A stretch of DNA of 64,000 nt, taken from assembly GCA_938007995.1 (NCBI GenBank), contig CALLLW010000016.1, positions 1 through 64,000 of the forward strand, written 5' to 3'. Positions 8,537 through 17,417 of the stretch are shown piece by piece. Position numbers and translations under genes: made by a program. Below the pieces are notes generated by a model, which saw only the letters and a program-made list of their open reading frames with translations, did not search any database and was not told where the DNA came from. Each line of letters opens with the position of its first letter. The first letter of the stretch is position 1. This stretch comes from an uncultured Granulosicoccaceae bacterium (GTDB lineage: Bacteria > Pseudomonadota > Gammaproteobacteria > Granulosicoccales > Granulosicoccaceae).

Positions 8537-9279
8537 ACTTCACCTCCAATCGCGGTAACAAAAGCATCTTCAAGCGACGACTTGCCAGTGATATCGAGAA
8601 GTGTGTCGAGTGTGCCGGTCATGGCAATGTTGCCGTCTGAAATAATTGCTATTTCATCGCAGAGTGCGGCGACTTCCTGCATGATGTGGCTTGAAAAAAC
8701 AATGCAGTGGCCGTCGTTTGCCAGTTGTCTGATAATTTTTCGCAAGCCGCGTGTGGCCATCACATCAAGCCCGTTGGTGGGTTCATCAAGCAATATGGTT
8801 TGCGGGCGATGCACCAGCGCTCGAGCCAGAGCAACTTTGGTTTTCTGACCCTGTGAGAAACCGGCGGTACGACGGTCGGCAAACTTTTCCATCTCGAGCA
8901 GTTGCACCAGCTCGTCAACTCTGGCTGCCGTGGTTTTTCTATCCAGCCCGCACAGATAAGCGTAGTAACGAATGTTCTCGCGTGTGGTAAGTCTTGGATA
9001 GATACCGGCGTTGTGTGGCATAAAGCCAAGGTGCTGTCGAACAGTAAGTACGTTATCGGTTACCGAATGACCATCGATATGTGCGCTGCCGGAGTCCGGT
9101 GTGACCAGTGTCGCCAGCATACGAAGGGTGGTTGATTTTCCTGCGCCGTTGGGTCCCAGTAGCCCGGTAATGCGCCCATCAGCGGCGTTGAAACTTACCG
9201 ACTGTACTGCGACCACTTTTCTCTTTGGCTGACCCGGAACACCAACAAAAGTCTTGCCTAGATCGTGGGCGACGATCAT
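8533..9279 (-). CDS. ABC transporter ATP-binding protein (NatA-like)
   Basis: A 248-residue nucleotide-binding subunit. Walker A is GPNGAGKST (42-50), the signature is FSQGQKTKVALARAL (from 141), and Walker B with catalytic Glu is TILLDEPTNGLD (161-172). The switch His is in VFSSHIMQEV. The signature begins SQGQ rather than SGGQ, as in several ABC-2 exporter ATPases. The gene overlaps the peptidase gene upstream (9276-9279) and the permease gene downstream (8533-8536) by four bases each. This shows a three-gene operon read on the minus strand: peptidase, ATPase, permease. Confidence 0.92.
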   Translation of the reverse strand: MIVAHDLGKTFVGVPGQPKRKVVAVQSVSFNAADGRITGLLGPNGAGKSTTLRMLATLVTPDSGSAHIDGHSVTDNVLTVRQHLGFMPHNAGIYPRLTTRENIRYYAYLCGLDRKTTAARVDELVQLLEMEKFADRRTAGFSQGQKTKVALARALVHRPQTILLDEPTNGLDVMATRGLRKIIRQLANDGHCIVFSSHIMQEVAALCDEIAIISDGNIAMTGTLDTLLDITGKSSLEDAFVTAIGGEV

Positions 9280-10781
9280 GGTAACGGTCCGTTGGGATCA
9301 ATAAACAAAGCTGGTGGCTTTAAGCGCTGAAGACATTCCGTCTGTAAGTTTGTGGTGCTTGCTTTGTCGACAAACTGCGACATGATATTCGGCACGCAGC
9401 CCAGTGGTGCCTGTGTGTGCCCCTGATGTTCATTGACAATATGCATCGCGTTGCTGAGTGACTTTATTGCAAGTTCTGCATAGGCTGGCGGGGTGATGGG
9501 GTCAACCGATCCGGATAACGCCAATACAGGTATATCACTGCTTACCGGTTCAAAAAAATCAGCATCGACAACCCCGGTGGGCCATGGCTTGCAGGTCGCT
9601 TTGCTGATGTCTATCAGCGAGTCTCCCAGATAAGTGTCCTGCAGTGCTTTGGTATTGGTTACTGAAAGCCTGGGCACATCTTCGCTACAGAACACAGTGG
9701 CATGCATACCTGCTGCCAGTGACCCATCGAGTTGTCTGGTTATCATGGCGGACTGGCGTGCGAATGGTGCAAGATTATTGTTTTTCGCTGCATCGTAAAG
9801 CATCGATGGCAGAATCGCTGTGCCATACGCTGAATAACTCAACAGGCGAACTGTGCTTGCCAGATGCTCTGCGGTGAACTCCATAGATTCAAGCGCGCCG
9901 AGTGAGATATTCTCGAACTGAACAGTGCGCGCTGATTCTTTTAAAGAATCAAACAGTGTATTGGTCTGGTTTTTTAAATCCGGAAAGGCATCGTTACATG
10001 CTGCTGTGTTAATGCAGCGGTCAAACAGAGCATCGAGTGCCTGTTGTGCATGTATTGGTATTTCGGGTCCTAACGGCTTTTCGGGTGCCACCACTGCATC
10101 AAGAATAACGCTGCGGGTTTGCTCCGGGTAGCGGCGCATGTAATGAAGTGCGACGCGCGTGCCATACGATACACCGTATAAGTTCCAGGTTTCTATGTTC
10201 AACGCCTCGCGTACTGCATCAAGATCCCGCACCGCAACACTGGTAGTGAACCATTGAGTCGCGAGTGATTGTTGATCGAAGCACCGTTGTGCGTTGTTCT
10301 GCACTACTTTAAGATCAACTGACAGGCTTTGATCTGCCGGTGGAGCTTCGCAGTCCATGCGTGCGGAGCTACCAGTGCCACGCTGATCAATCAGGTAGAC
10401 ATCTCGATTGGCAAGAATCGGGTAAAAAGCGGATTGTATTTGCGGCCAGGACTCGGTTGCCGCCTGTCCCGGGCCGCCGGCCAGCAAGGTGACCGGGTCT
10501 GCGCTAGATTGTTTGGCGCGTGCCGCTATTCTGGCTATCGACAGTGTCAATGTTTCAGGGATCTGTTTGCGCTGTGATGCTGTGGTATCGACAGTACCTA
10601 GTCCGTGTGTGAAAGATACAGATACTTCGGCACACTCTGCCGCCACAGACATCGGTGTGCTGCCGATCCTGCAGGGCTCGAATTCTGTGACAACCGTTGT
10701 GGTATTTGCATAGCTGGCAGTACTGATAAGCGCTAAGACAATTGCCGTGAAAAAATGATTACGCATCGATGATTGATGCAA
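9276..10781 (-). CDS. Secreted alpha/beta-hydrolase peptidase (S33, TAP-like C-terminus)
   Basis: A 501-residue exported alpha/beta hydrolase. A Sec signal peptide ends near STASYA (residue 25). The nucleophile elbow is GVSYGT. The oxyanion segment is LLAGGPGQAATES, and the catalytic acid and base lie in SGSVDPITPP and NEHQGHT. The C-terminal TAP-like segment resembles tripeptidyl and prolyl aminopeptidases. Nine or more Cys residues suggest disulfides in the periplasm. It is the first gene of an operon with a NatAB-like exporter, overlapping the ATPase by four bases. The enzyme may process peptides or help remove the compound the pump handles; that link is inference. The start could also be the Met five codons downstream (10766). 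Confidence 0.83.
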   Translation of the reverse strand: MHQSSMRNHFFTAIVLALISTASYANTTTVVTEFEPCRIGSTPMSVAAECAEVSVSFTHGLGTVDTTASQRKQIPETLTLSIARIAARAKQSSADPVTLLAGGPGQAATESWPQIQSAFYPILANRDVYLIDQRGTGSSARMDCEAPPADQSLSVDLKVVQNNAQRCFDQQSLATQWFTTSVAVRDLDAVREALNIETWNLYGVSYGTRVALHYMRRYPEQTRSVILDAVVAPEKPLGPEIPIHAQQALDALFDRCINTAACNDAFPDLKNQTNTLFDSLKESARTVQFENISLGALESMEFTAEHLASTVRLLSYSAYGTAILPSMLYDAAKNNNLAPFARQSAMITRQLDGSLAAGMHATVFCSEDVPRLSVTNTKALQDTYLGDSLIDISKATCKPWPTGVVDADFFEPVSSDIPVLALSGSVDPITPPAYAELAIKSLSNAMHIVNEHQGHTQAPLGCVPNIMSQFVDKASTTNLQTECLQRLKPPALFIDPNGPLP

Positions 10782-10813
10782 TCGATGGGCCGGGAACAGG
10801 CTCTGGCCAGGGT

Positions 10814-10855
10814 GCTACCACTCCAGCGCTACCACTCTAGCGCTACGACTTCAGC
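10814..10855. repeat. Three 14-base tandem repeats
   Basis: GCTACCACTCCAGC, GCTACCACTCTAGC and GCTACGACTTCAGC follow each other without gaps in the short space between the minus-strand histidine kinase and the peptidase operon. The unit length equals that of other arrays in this window (4152-4179, 55021-55135). Confidence 0.85.
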
Positions 10856-10889
10856 GCCGGGAGCAGGCAAGGAACGGATAAATTTTGGA

Positions 10890-13406
10890 TCAGATTGGCT
10901 TGCAGGTTTCCGTTGCAAGTGTTGTCAATTGTTGAACCAATTCTGCCAGTATGTGCATGCGGTAGGGTTTGCTGAGATACCGGTCTGCACCCGCTTCGAT
11001 ACAGCGTCTTTCATCTCCGTCCATTGCGAGCCCGGTGAGCGCAATTATTGGTACAGTGCTGCAGGCACTGTTATTGCGAATACGGCGGATTGCCTCAAGG
11101 CCATGAACATGCGGCATCTGGATATCCATCAATACAATGTCCGGCTGTTGATCAAGGGTCATTTTTACCGCGATATCACCATCAATGGCGCGAATGATCC
11201 GGTGCCCGGAGACTGTTAAATACCGTGTGATAGCGTGTGCCACAGAATCGTTATCTTCAGCAAGCAATATCAATAATTGTTTGTTTGTAGCTTTGTTGTT
11301 TGCTGCATGTGTCGAGGGTGATGGAATGCCCAGCGTGTTATTGTTAACGAAGCTCTTCTGATGCTTGTCGGGTTGGGTAATGTGCGCTGGCATATCCACA
11401 TAAAACGTACTGCCGGAACCTGATTGAGATTCAACCCCGACACTTCCCTGGTGCAGCTCGGCAAAGCGTTTGACCAGCGCCAGGCCAAGCCCCAGGCCTT
11501 CATAGCCACGGTTTAGTGTGTTTTGAATCTGATGAAAAGGTTCAAAAATAAGTGCTTTGTCGGCTTCGTTTATACCAATACCATTATCTACCACGGAAAA
11601 GCGCAGATGGTCAGGCTGTTTGTTTTTTCCAGCTTGCGCACTTACTGACAATAAAACTGTATCGCCGGTGTTAGAAAACTTGATTGCGTTATTTAAAAGA
11701 TTGACCAGAATCTGGCGTAAGCGTTTGGCATCTGCATGCAGCATTCTTAAGCCTGTCGGGGCCTGTAGCTGAATGCGGATTGTTTTTGCTTCGGCATGAG
11801 TTGCGACCATTCTGCAGCATGTCTTGCACAGTTCGTAGGTATCAATCTCCGATATATTCAGCTCACAGGAGCCAGCCTCGATTTTAGATAAATCAAACAG
11901 TTCCTCAATAAGATCGAGCAAATGTTGAGTGCTTTGTCTGGATAGTAAGAGACTTTCTTTTTGTTCATCTGTTAACGGGCCAAACATGCCGCTTCGCAGA
12001 CCTTCATTGTTGCTCATAATTGCTGTCAGCGGCGTTCTGAGTTCGTGACTCATGTTGGCCAGAAAGACGTCCTTCATTCTACTGGTTTTTTCCAGTAGCT
12101 CATTGGCTTGCTGTAGTTTAAGTTCTGTGTGCTTCAGTTCAGTGATTTCTGTAATGATGCCATCAAACAGAATGTCGCCGTTTTCGGCGATGGTCGGTTT
12201 ACTGATGCTCTGGCACCAGATGGTGCCTTTTTCTGGCAGAACAACCCGATATTCGTGGCGATAAATCGTCAAGTGGTCGGTTGCATAAGCAACTTTGGCA
12301 TGTAGTGTTTTTAGATCCTCCGGGTGAATTCGTTGATCAAGTAAGGCCGGATTTTTTTTCGCGTCTTCCGGCTCTACTTCAAAAAGGTGTCGGCATTGAA
12401 GGCCCACATACAGAAGCTCCTGGCTGTTATCTTTTTGATCTCTTTTACAGCGTCGCCGAACAATCATTCCTGGTAGATTTTCTGCAGTATGCTGCAACCG
12501 GTCCTGAGTTTCCTGTAGCGCAAGCTCCATGGCTTTCTGTTCGCTGATATCGCGGAGTATGCCCTGGGTACCTGTTAGTTGACCTGTTTCATTATAAATA
12601 ACGTTGGCCCTTACCATTACCCAGGTATACGAGCCGTCTTCGCAGCGGTGTCTGAATTGAAAGTTTTTCGGGCTCTTGTCTCGACAGAGGTTATGCCACG
12701 CTTTATCGACCCTGCCATAGTCCAGTGGATGTACATAACTCATAGCGGCGGTGCCAATGCTTTTAACCAGATCAAAGCCGAACAGTGTTGTCCATTGCGG
12801 TGATATATAGGTCAGGCAGCCGGTGTTGTCGGATACCCAGATAATATCAACGGCATTTTCCACCAGGTCCTCGTAGACGGTCTGTGAGGTCATTGTTTTG
12901 TTGCCAGTGCGGGTATCGTGCTGCGGGTGGATTGTGGTTTCGGGCAGGTTGGCAGTTTTGCGAAGCGCGGTTGCCTGATCCAGATGTATGGCAGCATGCT
13001 TGTCTTTTTCCAGGTCCAGATACAACAGCGCAGTTAGCTCAGAGACCAGTGTTTCCTCAAGTGGCATGGCATTGGACTGCGCAACTTTAGTCGCGCGATC
13101 GTAGTGCTCCAGTGCGCGATAGTGATCTTCATTGAGTCGCGAGAACTCCGCTTCAATAAGATACTTGCTGAAAACACCGTCAATATTTTGCGAATCCAGC
13201 ACCCGCCTGAATTCACTTCGATGGCGCATAAACTCTGTGTGTAGATTCGAGCCGATCTTTTTGTTTTGCTGAAGTGTTATCAGCGTGTCTAAGCAATTGA
13301 GGTAATGATTGGCGGCTTCAGCGTTGACATTGCAAGCCTGCGCCAGTTGCTGCAGAGCATCAGCCCTGTATTCATTGTTGATAGTCACAGGTGGTGTCGC
13401 CGGCAA
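10890..13406 (-). CDS. Soluble hybrid sensor histidine kinase (PAS-PAS-HisKA-HATPase-REC)
   Basis: An 838-residue hybrid kinase with no membrane segment. Residues 1-170 are helical and TPR-like (ALEHYDRATKVAQ). Two PAS domains with PAC motifs follow (about 180-300 and 310-430). The HisKA motif NMSHELRTPLTA has the phosphorylated His454. The ATPase has an N box (ILVNLLNNAIKFS), G1 DNGIGI and G2 GLGLGLALVKR. A C-terminal receiver (from about 710) has acidic residues LLAEDND, phospho-acceptor Asp761 in LMDIQMP, and the KP Lys in RYLSKPYR. PAS domains probably sense a cytosolic or redox signal. No separate response regulator is adjacent, so the output partner is encoded elsewhere. Confidence 0.92.
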   Translation of the reverse strand: MPATPPVTINNEYRADALQQLAQACNVNAEAANHYLNCLDTLITLQQNKKIGSNLHTEFMRHRSEFRRVLDSQNIDGVFSKYLIEAEFSRLNEDHYRALEHYDRATKVAQSNAMPLEETLVSELTALLYLDLEKDKHAAIHLDQATALRKTANLPETTIHPQHDTRTGNKTMTSQTVYEDLVENAVDIIWVSDNTGCLTYISPQWTTLFGFDLVKSIGTAAMSYVHPLDYGRVDKAWHNLCRDKSPKNFQFRHRCEDGSYTWVMVRANVIYNETGQLTGTQGILRDISEQKAMELALQETQDRLQHTAENLPGMIVRRRCKRDQKDNSQELLYVGLQCRHLFEVEPEDAKKNPALLDQRIHPEDLKTLHAKVAYATDHLTIYRHEYRVVLPEKGTIWCQSISKPTIAENGDILFDGIITEITELKHTELKLQQANELLEKTSRMKDVFLANMSHELRTPLTAIMSNNEGLRSGMFGPLTDEQKESLLLSRQSTQHLLDLIEELFDLSKIEAGSCELNISEIDTYELCKTCCRMVATHAEAKTIRIQLQAPTGLRMLHADAKRLRQILVNLLNNAIKFSNTGDTVLLSVSAQAGKNKQPDHLRFSVVDNGIGINEADKALIFEPFHQIQNTLNRGYEGLGLGLALVKRFAELHQGSVGVESQSGSGSTFYVDMPAHITQPDKHQKSFVNNNTLGIPSPSTHAANNKATNKQLLILLAEDNDSVAHAITRYLTVSGHRIIRAIDGDIAVKMTLDQQPDIVLMDIQMPHVHGLEAIRRIRNNSACSTVPIIALTGLAMDGDERRCIEAGADRYLSKPYRMHILAELVQQLTTLATETCKPI

Positions 13407-13820
13407 GGTGTTGAAATACTATCACGCCTGATTTGAGTGCATTCAAGTCTACCGCGAATGCCTGGGCCGTCAGGGTGTTCATTGGTACCCCGTATGTGGT
13501 GAATTGCGATGGAATGTGGCTTTTGCCCGGCACGAGTGCGCTCAAAGTTCGCTCAGGCAGTAATAAATCTGGTACTCTAAAACACTTCGTGAGTGGCGGT
13601 GTCATTTCACTTGGTAATGAACGTTTTAGGGACGAGCACGGCCATGATAATTCTGTCGCGGCGGCATGTTAATGTTATCCCGCGCTCGCCGCTGCGCGAG
13701 ATGGTCACATATTTGCTTTACATGGCGGACTATCCAATTACGCTGATGTGCAACAACCCCGACGCTGTAACTCGAGGCGGTAATTGTGGTTGTATTCCCT
13801 CAAGCGATCTAGGTAGTTAA
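13407..13820. other. Intergenic region, no convincing gene
   Basis: About 410 bases between the divergent histidine kinase and zinc-ribbon genes. Open frames of 60-80 codons exist on both strands, but none has a ribosome-binding site, recognisable motif or convincing composition. It must hold both divergent promoters. Confidence 0.4.
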
Positions 13821-14078
13821 ATGGCCAGCGTGTACTGCAGGAACTGCAATTCCAAAATCACCTACACAGACTCTACGTGCCCGAGGTGCGGCGCGCCGAC
13901 AAGTCGCTTGATTCCGGTGGTTCTGATGATCGCGGTCGTGGCTTCCGGGTTGTTGCTCTATAGCATTTTTCAGCAAAGCGCCGATACTGCGCTGCCACGC
14001 ACAGCGGACTCCCCGTCCGAAAATTTAGAGTCCCGCTCCTACCAGCAGATTCCAAACTCGGCGCAAATCGCAGAATAG
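13821..14078 (+). CDS. Zinc-ribbon membrane-anchored small protein
   Basis: An 85-residue protein. It starts with a zinc ribbon, VYCRNCNSKITYTDSTCPRCG (two CxxC pairs), followed by one membrane helix (about residues 31-48, LIPVVLMIAVVASGLLLYSI) and a short polar tail. The layout (cytosolic zinc finger, one helix, extracytoplasmic tail) resembles the many zinc-ribbon and TM proteins annotated as zinc-ribbon domain-containing. No function is known. It is followed 58 bases later by another tiny membrane protein on the same strand, so the two may be cotranscribed. Confidence 0.75.
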   Translation: MASVYCRNCNSKITYTDSTCPRCGAPTSRLIPVVLMIAVVASGLLLYSIFQQSADTALPRTADSPSENLESRSYQQIPNSAQIAE

Positions 14079-14136
14079 TTCTGCTGGCGGGTTTTGATGG
14101 GTTATTATTCTGTGTAAAGCGCACGGAGAATGGCTT

Positions 14137-14304
14137 ATGTGGAAGAAGAAAAAGCCAAAAGCGGACCCGCAGATACAAATTCACCAGCTGGAAATCGACA
14201 AGATCAAGCTCAATAAAGAGATAAAGAAACACAAAAACTCGGGAGTCGTGGGTATTTGTGTATCGCTGCTAATGCTTCTGGCTCTATTTGTGATTCTCAT
14301 ATAA
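14137..14304 (+). CDS. 55-residue single-span membrane protein with basic coiled N-terminus
   Basis: A short gene starting at ATG 14137 with GGAGAA eleven bases ahead. The product begins MWKKKKPKADPQIQIHQLEI and continues as a charged heptad-like helix (DKIKLNKEIKKHKN). It ends with one membrane span (VVGICVSLLMLLALFVILI) directly at the C-terminus, i.e. a tail-anchored layout. I do not recognise a family. Good ribosome-binding site, sensible amphipathic pattern and placement after the zinc-ribbon gene support that it is real. Confidence 0.65.
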   Translation: MWKKKKPKADPQIQIHQLEIDKIKLNKEIKKHKNSGVVGICVSLLMLLALFVILI

Positions 14305-14367
14305 ATGTTGACCTGCAATGGCTCACTCCAGCTGGCGTACCAGCGCCTCGCTCATTGAAATCTCTAT

Positions 14368-14976
14368 ATGAAACAAACGCTGTTGCTACCCGCCAATCCG
14401 GTTTTGATTGTTGTCGATATACAAGGGGGAGAAGGCTCCGACGCTGCCGACAACCAATCAGCGATTCCTTTTATGGATGGCTATCAGGCAAACATGGCAA
14501 GAGCACCGTCGGTCGTACAGGCTGCTCGTGATGCAAATATTCCGATCATATTTTTTCAGGAAGCTCATCGTCGCAATCTGGTGGACTTTGGTCGCGAGCT
14601 GGATGGAGCTGAGGGCATCCATTTGCTCGAAGGTGATCCGGGAACAGAAATCGACAGCGCGCTTGGCATGAAGGCGGATGATTATTTCATTCGCAAACGA
14701 AGGTACTCCTGTTTTTTCGGTACCGAGCTTGAGATTCTGCTGAAAGGATTAAAAGCACAAACACTGGTACTCATTGGCGGACATACAGATGTCTGTGTTC
14801 ACTACACATTTGTAGATGCTCATCAGCACGATTACTACTGTCGGGTTGTCGAGGATTGCGTTGCTGGCTCCAGTTTGCCGGCTCATGACGCGGCGTTGAA
14901 TGCGATGCAATATTTGCAAAGTGCAGCGCGCTGTACGACAGAAGAAATTATTACGGCATTTGCACAGATAGGTTAA
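14368..14976 (+). CDS. Isochorismatase-family cysteine hydrolase
   Basis: A 202-residue hydrolase of the isochorismatase-like superfamily. The catalytic triad is visible: Asp17 (LIVVDIQ), Lys110 (IRKRRYSCFFGTEL) and Cys143 (GGHTDVCVHYT). The family's non-proline cis-peptide region lies just before the Cys. Members hydrolyse amides or enol ethers: nicotinamidases, N-carbamoylsarcosine amidases, biuret or ureidoacrylate hydrolases. The substrate cannot be chosen from sequence. It is cytosolic. It converges on the acetyltransferase gene 36 bases downstream and lies 63 bases after the tiny membrane-protein gene. Confidence 0.88.
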   Translation: MKQTLLLPANPVLIVVDIQGGEGSDAADNQSAIPFMDGYQANMARAPSVVQAARDANIPIIFFQEAHRRNLVDFGRELDGAEGIHLLEGDPGTEIDSALGMKADDYFIRKRRYSCFFGTELEILLKGLKAQTLVLIGGHTDVCVHYTFVDAHQHDYYCRVVEDCVAGSSLPAHDAALNAMQYLQSAARCTTEEIITAFAQIG

Positions 14977-15012
14977 TTGCAGTTTGCGGTTTAAGTTTTA
15001 CCTATGCATTGC

Positions 15013-15516
15013 TCACAACAGTTTTTGCATAAGAACTGAATCGACCCACTGATTGTGCTTAAAGCCTACGCGCTTTAGTGTGCCGATCATTTCAAATCCC
15101 AGTGATGCATGTAGCCTGATCGAAGCATGGTTTTCACTGTCACCTATCACTGCAATTACTGAATGCCATGATCCGGCGCTACAACGCTTGAGTAGTGCTG
15201 ATAACAACGCTGTTCCAATGCCGCGGCGTCGTGCGTCTGCAGACACGTAGAGTGAGTTCTCCAGAGTATACTTATATGCCTCGCGAGCTCGATAGGGTCC
15301 AGCGTAGGCGTAACCGACCACTTGTTCATCCACGCTTGCAACCAGATAGGGATAGCCTTGCTCAAGCAGGCTGGCGCGTCTGGTGCTCATCTCCAGCCGG
15401 GTTGGTGCTTCAATTTCGAAAGAAGCAAGGCCCGCTATCACCTGCTCTGCATAGATGCTGGTGATTGCGGTGATGTCTTCTTCAATTGAATCTCCGATTC
15501 GGACTACATTAGCCAT
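15013..15516 (-). CDS. GNAT family N-acetyltransferase (phosphinothricin-acetyltransferase-like)
   Basis: A 167-residue acetyltransferase. The acetyl-CoA pyrophosphate-binding motif is RRRGIGTALLSALLKR. The N-terminal part, with TSIYAEQVIAGLASFEIEAP, and the central VVGYAYAGPYRAREAYKYTLENSLYV are typical of the PAT/MnaT subgroup. That subgroup acetylates methionine sulfoximine or sulfone and phosphinothricin. The C-terminal NHASIRLHASLGFEMIGTLKRVGFK is also characteristic. It is probably a detoxifying enzyme acting on amino-acid analogues. It is transcribed away from the oppA promoter. Confidence 0.88.
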   Translation of the reverse strand: MANVVRIGDSIEEDITAITSIYAEQVIAGLASFEIEAPTRLEMSTRRASLLEQGYPYLVASVDEQVVGYAYAGPYRAREAYKYTLENSLYVSADARRRGIGTALLSALLKRCSAGSWHSVIAVIGDSENHASIRLHASLGFEMIGTLKRVGFKHNQWVDSVLMQKLL

Positions 15517-15683
15517 ACTTGAATGTCCGGGTGTTTATTGACTGCAGCCCTGATTTTGGCTGGACAAGTTCATGTGCTATAACTAACAGCACGGCAGATG
15601 ATACAACGGGTTTCGAAAGAATGTTGTGTCGCCACCTTCAGTAGAGTTCGAATAGAACGCCTTCAATTCATCAGGAGAGCCTT

Positions 15684-17354
15684 GTGAGATCACTAAGAAA
15701 ACTATCGCCGGGCAATGTATCGCTAGGCAAAGTCTGGCTGGGCAAAGTCTGGCTGGCGGCCGTGGTAATTAATATTTTCCTGTCAGGTCTTTGTATTGCG
15801 AATGGCCATGTCCCGGCTGATGTGAAGCTCGCGCAGGATCAGACCTTCACGTACAGGGTGCTTGATGAGTTTACTTCCGTCGACCCTCAGGTAGTAGAAG
15901 ATGTTTCCGGCTCTGAAGTAGTGCGTGATTTGTTTGAAGGATTGATGAATCAGGATGCCGACGGCAAGCTGGTGCCAGGGGTGGCAACCGGATATGAAGT
16001 GAATGAAGACAATACGGTTTACACTTTTGCGTTACGGGGCAATGCAAAGTGGTCGAACGGTGATCCAGTGACAGCAAATGATTTTGTCTATGCGTGGCAG
16101 CGTGCAGCAGACCCGGCACTTGCTTCACCGTACCAGTGGTTTGTCGAACTGATGTCGGTAAACAACGCCGGTGCGATTATTAAGGGTGAACAGCCAGTTG
16201 ATACGCTGGGTGTCAAGGCGCTGGATGATCAAACGTTCGAAGTGACGCTTTCCGCTGCGCTGCCGTACTTTCCACAAATGACCACACATACCACCACGTT
16301 CCCGGCGCCAAAAAACGTTATTGAAAAGCATGGTGATGAGTGGACCAGACCGGGCAACATCGTATCGAACGGTGCCTATATTTTAACCGAGCACATTCCG
16401 GGTGAGCGATCAGTGCGTGAGCGTAACCCGATGTACTGGGATAATGAAAACACAATCATCGAAAAAACGGTTGCACTGATCATCAATGATGAGAACGTGG
16501 CTTTGACTCGCTATCTGGCCGGAGAGCTGGATCGCACAGAAGTGCCTTCCGGGCAGTTTCCTCGGCTCTCAAAAGAGTACCCCGAAGAGGCAATCAGCTT
16601 CCCGCGTCTGTGTAATTACTACTACACATTTAATTTGAGTGATACCGGACCCGAGGCATTCAAGGATGTGCGGGTTCGGCAGGCGTTGGCATTGTCTATC
16701 GATCGCAACATTATCACTGAAAAAATACTCGCGGGCGGCCAATCAGCAGCATATACCTTTACCCCTGCTGCGGTGGCAGGCTTCGCACCTCCGGGTGTGG
16801 ATATGGCTGGTATGAGTCAGGCGCAAAGAGATGCGAAAGCCAAGGAGCTATTAGCTCAGGCGGGCTTCAGTGCTGATAAGCCGCTGACCTTTGAGATGGT
16901 GTACAACACTTCAGATTCGCACAAGAAAATAGCCGTTGCTATGAGCCAGATGTGGAAACAGAAACTCGGTGCAGAGGTGTCATTGTCTAACATGGAATGG
17001 AAGGCATTTTTAGAAGCCCGTGGCAATCAGGGCTTCGAGCTTGCTCGCGGTGCCTGGTGTGGTGACTATAACGAACCATCAACCTTTCTTGATCTGCTGG
17101 ACAGTGAGAGCGGTTACAATGACGGAAAATTTGCCAGTGAAAATCTCGATCAACTGCTTGAACAAGCGAAGCTAAGCACAGATGCCTCCTCTTTTTATAC
17201 CCGTGTAGAGCAAATCATCGCTGAAGAAATGCCGGTGATACCTGTTTATCATTACGCCGGTGTTTACATGATGGGCAGCGATGTTGGTAACTGGCCGGTT
17301 AATAACGTGCAGCAGAACTGGTATTCAAAAAATCTATACAAGATCGCTGAGTAG
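15684..17354 (+). CDS. oppA: Oligopeptide ABC transporter periplasmic binding protein
   Basis: A 556-residue peptide-binding protein, SBP family 5. Close OppA-like segments include VVRDLFEGLMNQDADGKLVP, AKWSNGDPVTANDFVYAWQR, RPGNIVSNGAYILTEHIPGE and ARGAWCGDYNEPSTFLDLL. The GTG start at 15684 has an AGGAGAG ribosome-binding site seven bases ahead. The signal peptide is long, with a basic N-region containing a repeated LGKVWLGKVWLA from a 15-base duplication (15726-15755), then a hydrophobic core to about residue 40. It captures peptides in the periplasm for OppBC and the fused OppDF ATPase downstream. Alternative: murein tripeptide-binding MppA, which shares this fold. Confidence 0.92.
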   Translation: MRSLRKLSPGNVSLGKVWLGKVWLAAVVINIFLSGLCIANGHVPADVKLAQDQTFTYRVLDEFTSVDPQVVEDVSGSEVVRDLFEGLMNQDADGKLVPGVATGYEVNEDNTVYTFALRGNAKWSNGDPVTANDFVYAWQRAADPALASPYQWFVELMSVNNAGAIIKGEQPVDTLGVKALDDQTFEVTLSAALPYFPQMTTHTTTFPAPKNVIEKHGDEWTRPGNIVSNGAYILTEHIPGERSVRERNPMYWDNENTIIEKTVALIINDENVALTRYLAGELDRTEVPSGQFPRLSKEYPEEAISFPRLCNYYYTFNLSDTGPEAFKDVRVRQALALSIDRNIITEKILAGGQSAAYTFTPAAVAGFAPPGVDMAGMSQAQRDAKAKELLAQAGFSADKPLTFEMVYNTSDSHKKIAVAMSQMWKQKLGAEVSLSNMEWKAFLEARGNQGFELARGAWCGDYNEPSTFLDLLDSESGYNDGKFASENLDQLLEQAKLSTDASSFYTRVEQIIAEEMPVIPVYHYAGVYMMGSDVGNWPVNNVQQNWYSKNLYKIAE

Positions 17355-17417
17355 TTTGTTGTAAGTGCACCTGTTGAAAATTCTGTTTTACAAGTGCAAT
17401 AGCAACGTCAACCTATA

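Noticed and set aside
13407-13820. Open frames of 60-80 codons on both strands between the histidine kinase and zinc-ribbon genes
   Set aside because: No ribosome-binding site, no motif, low-complexity or unlikely composition, and mutual overlap.
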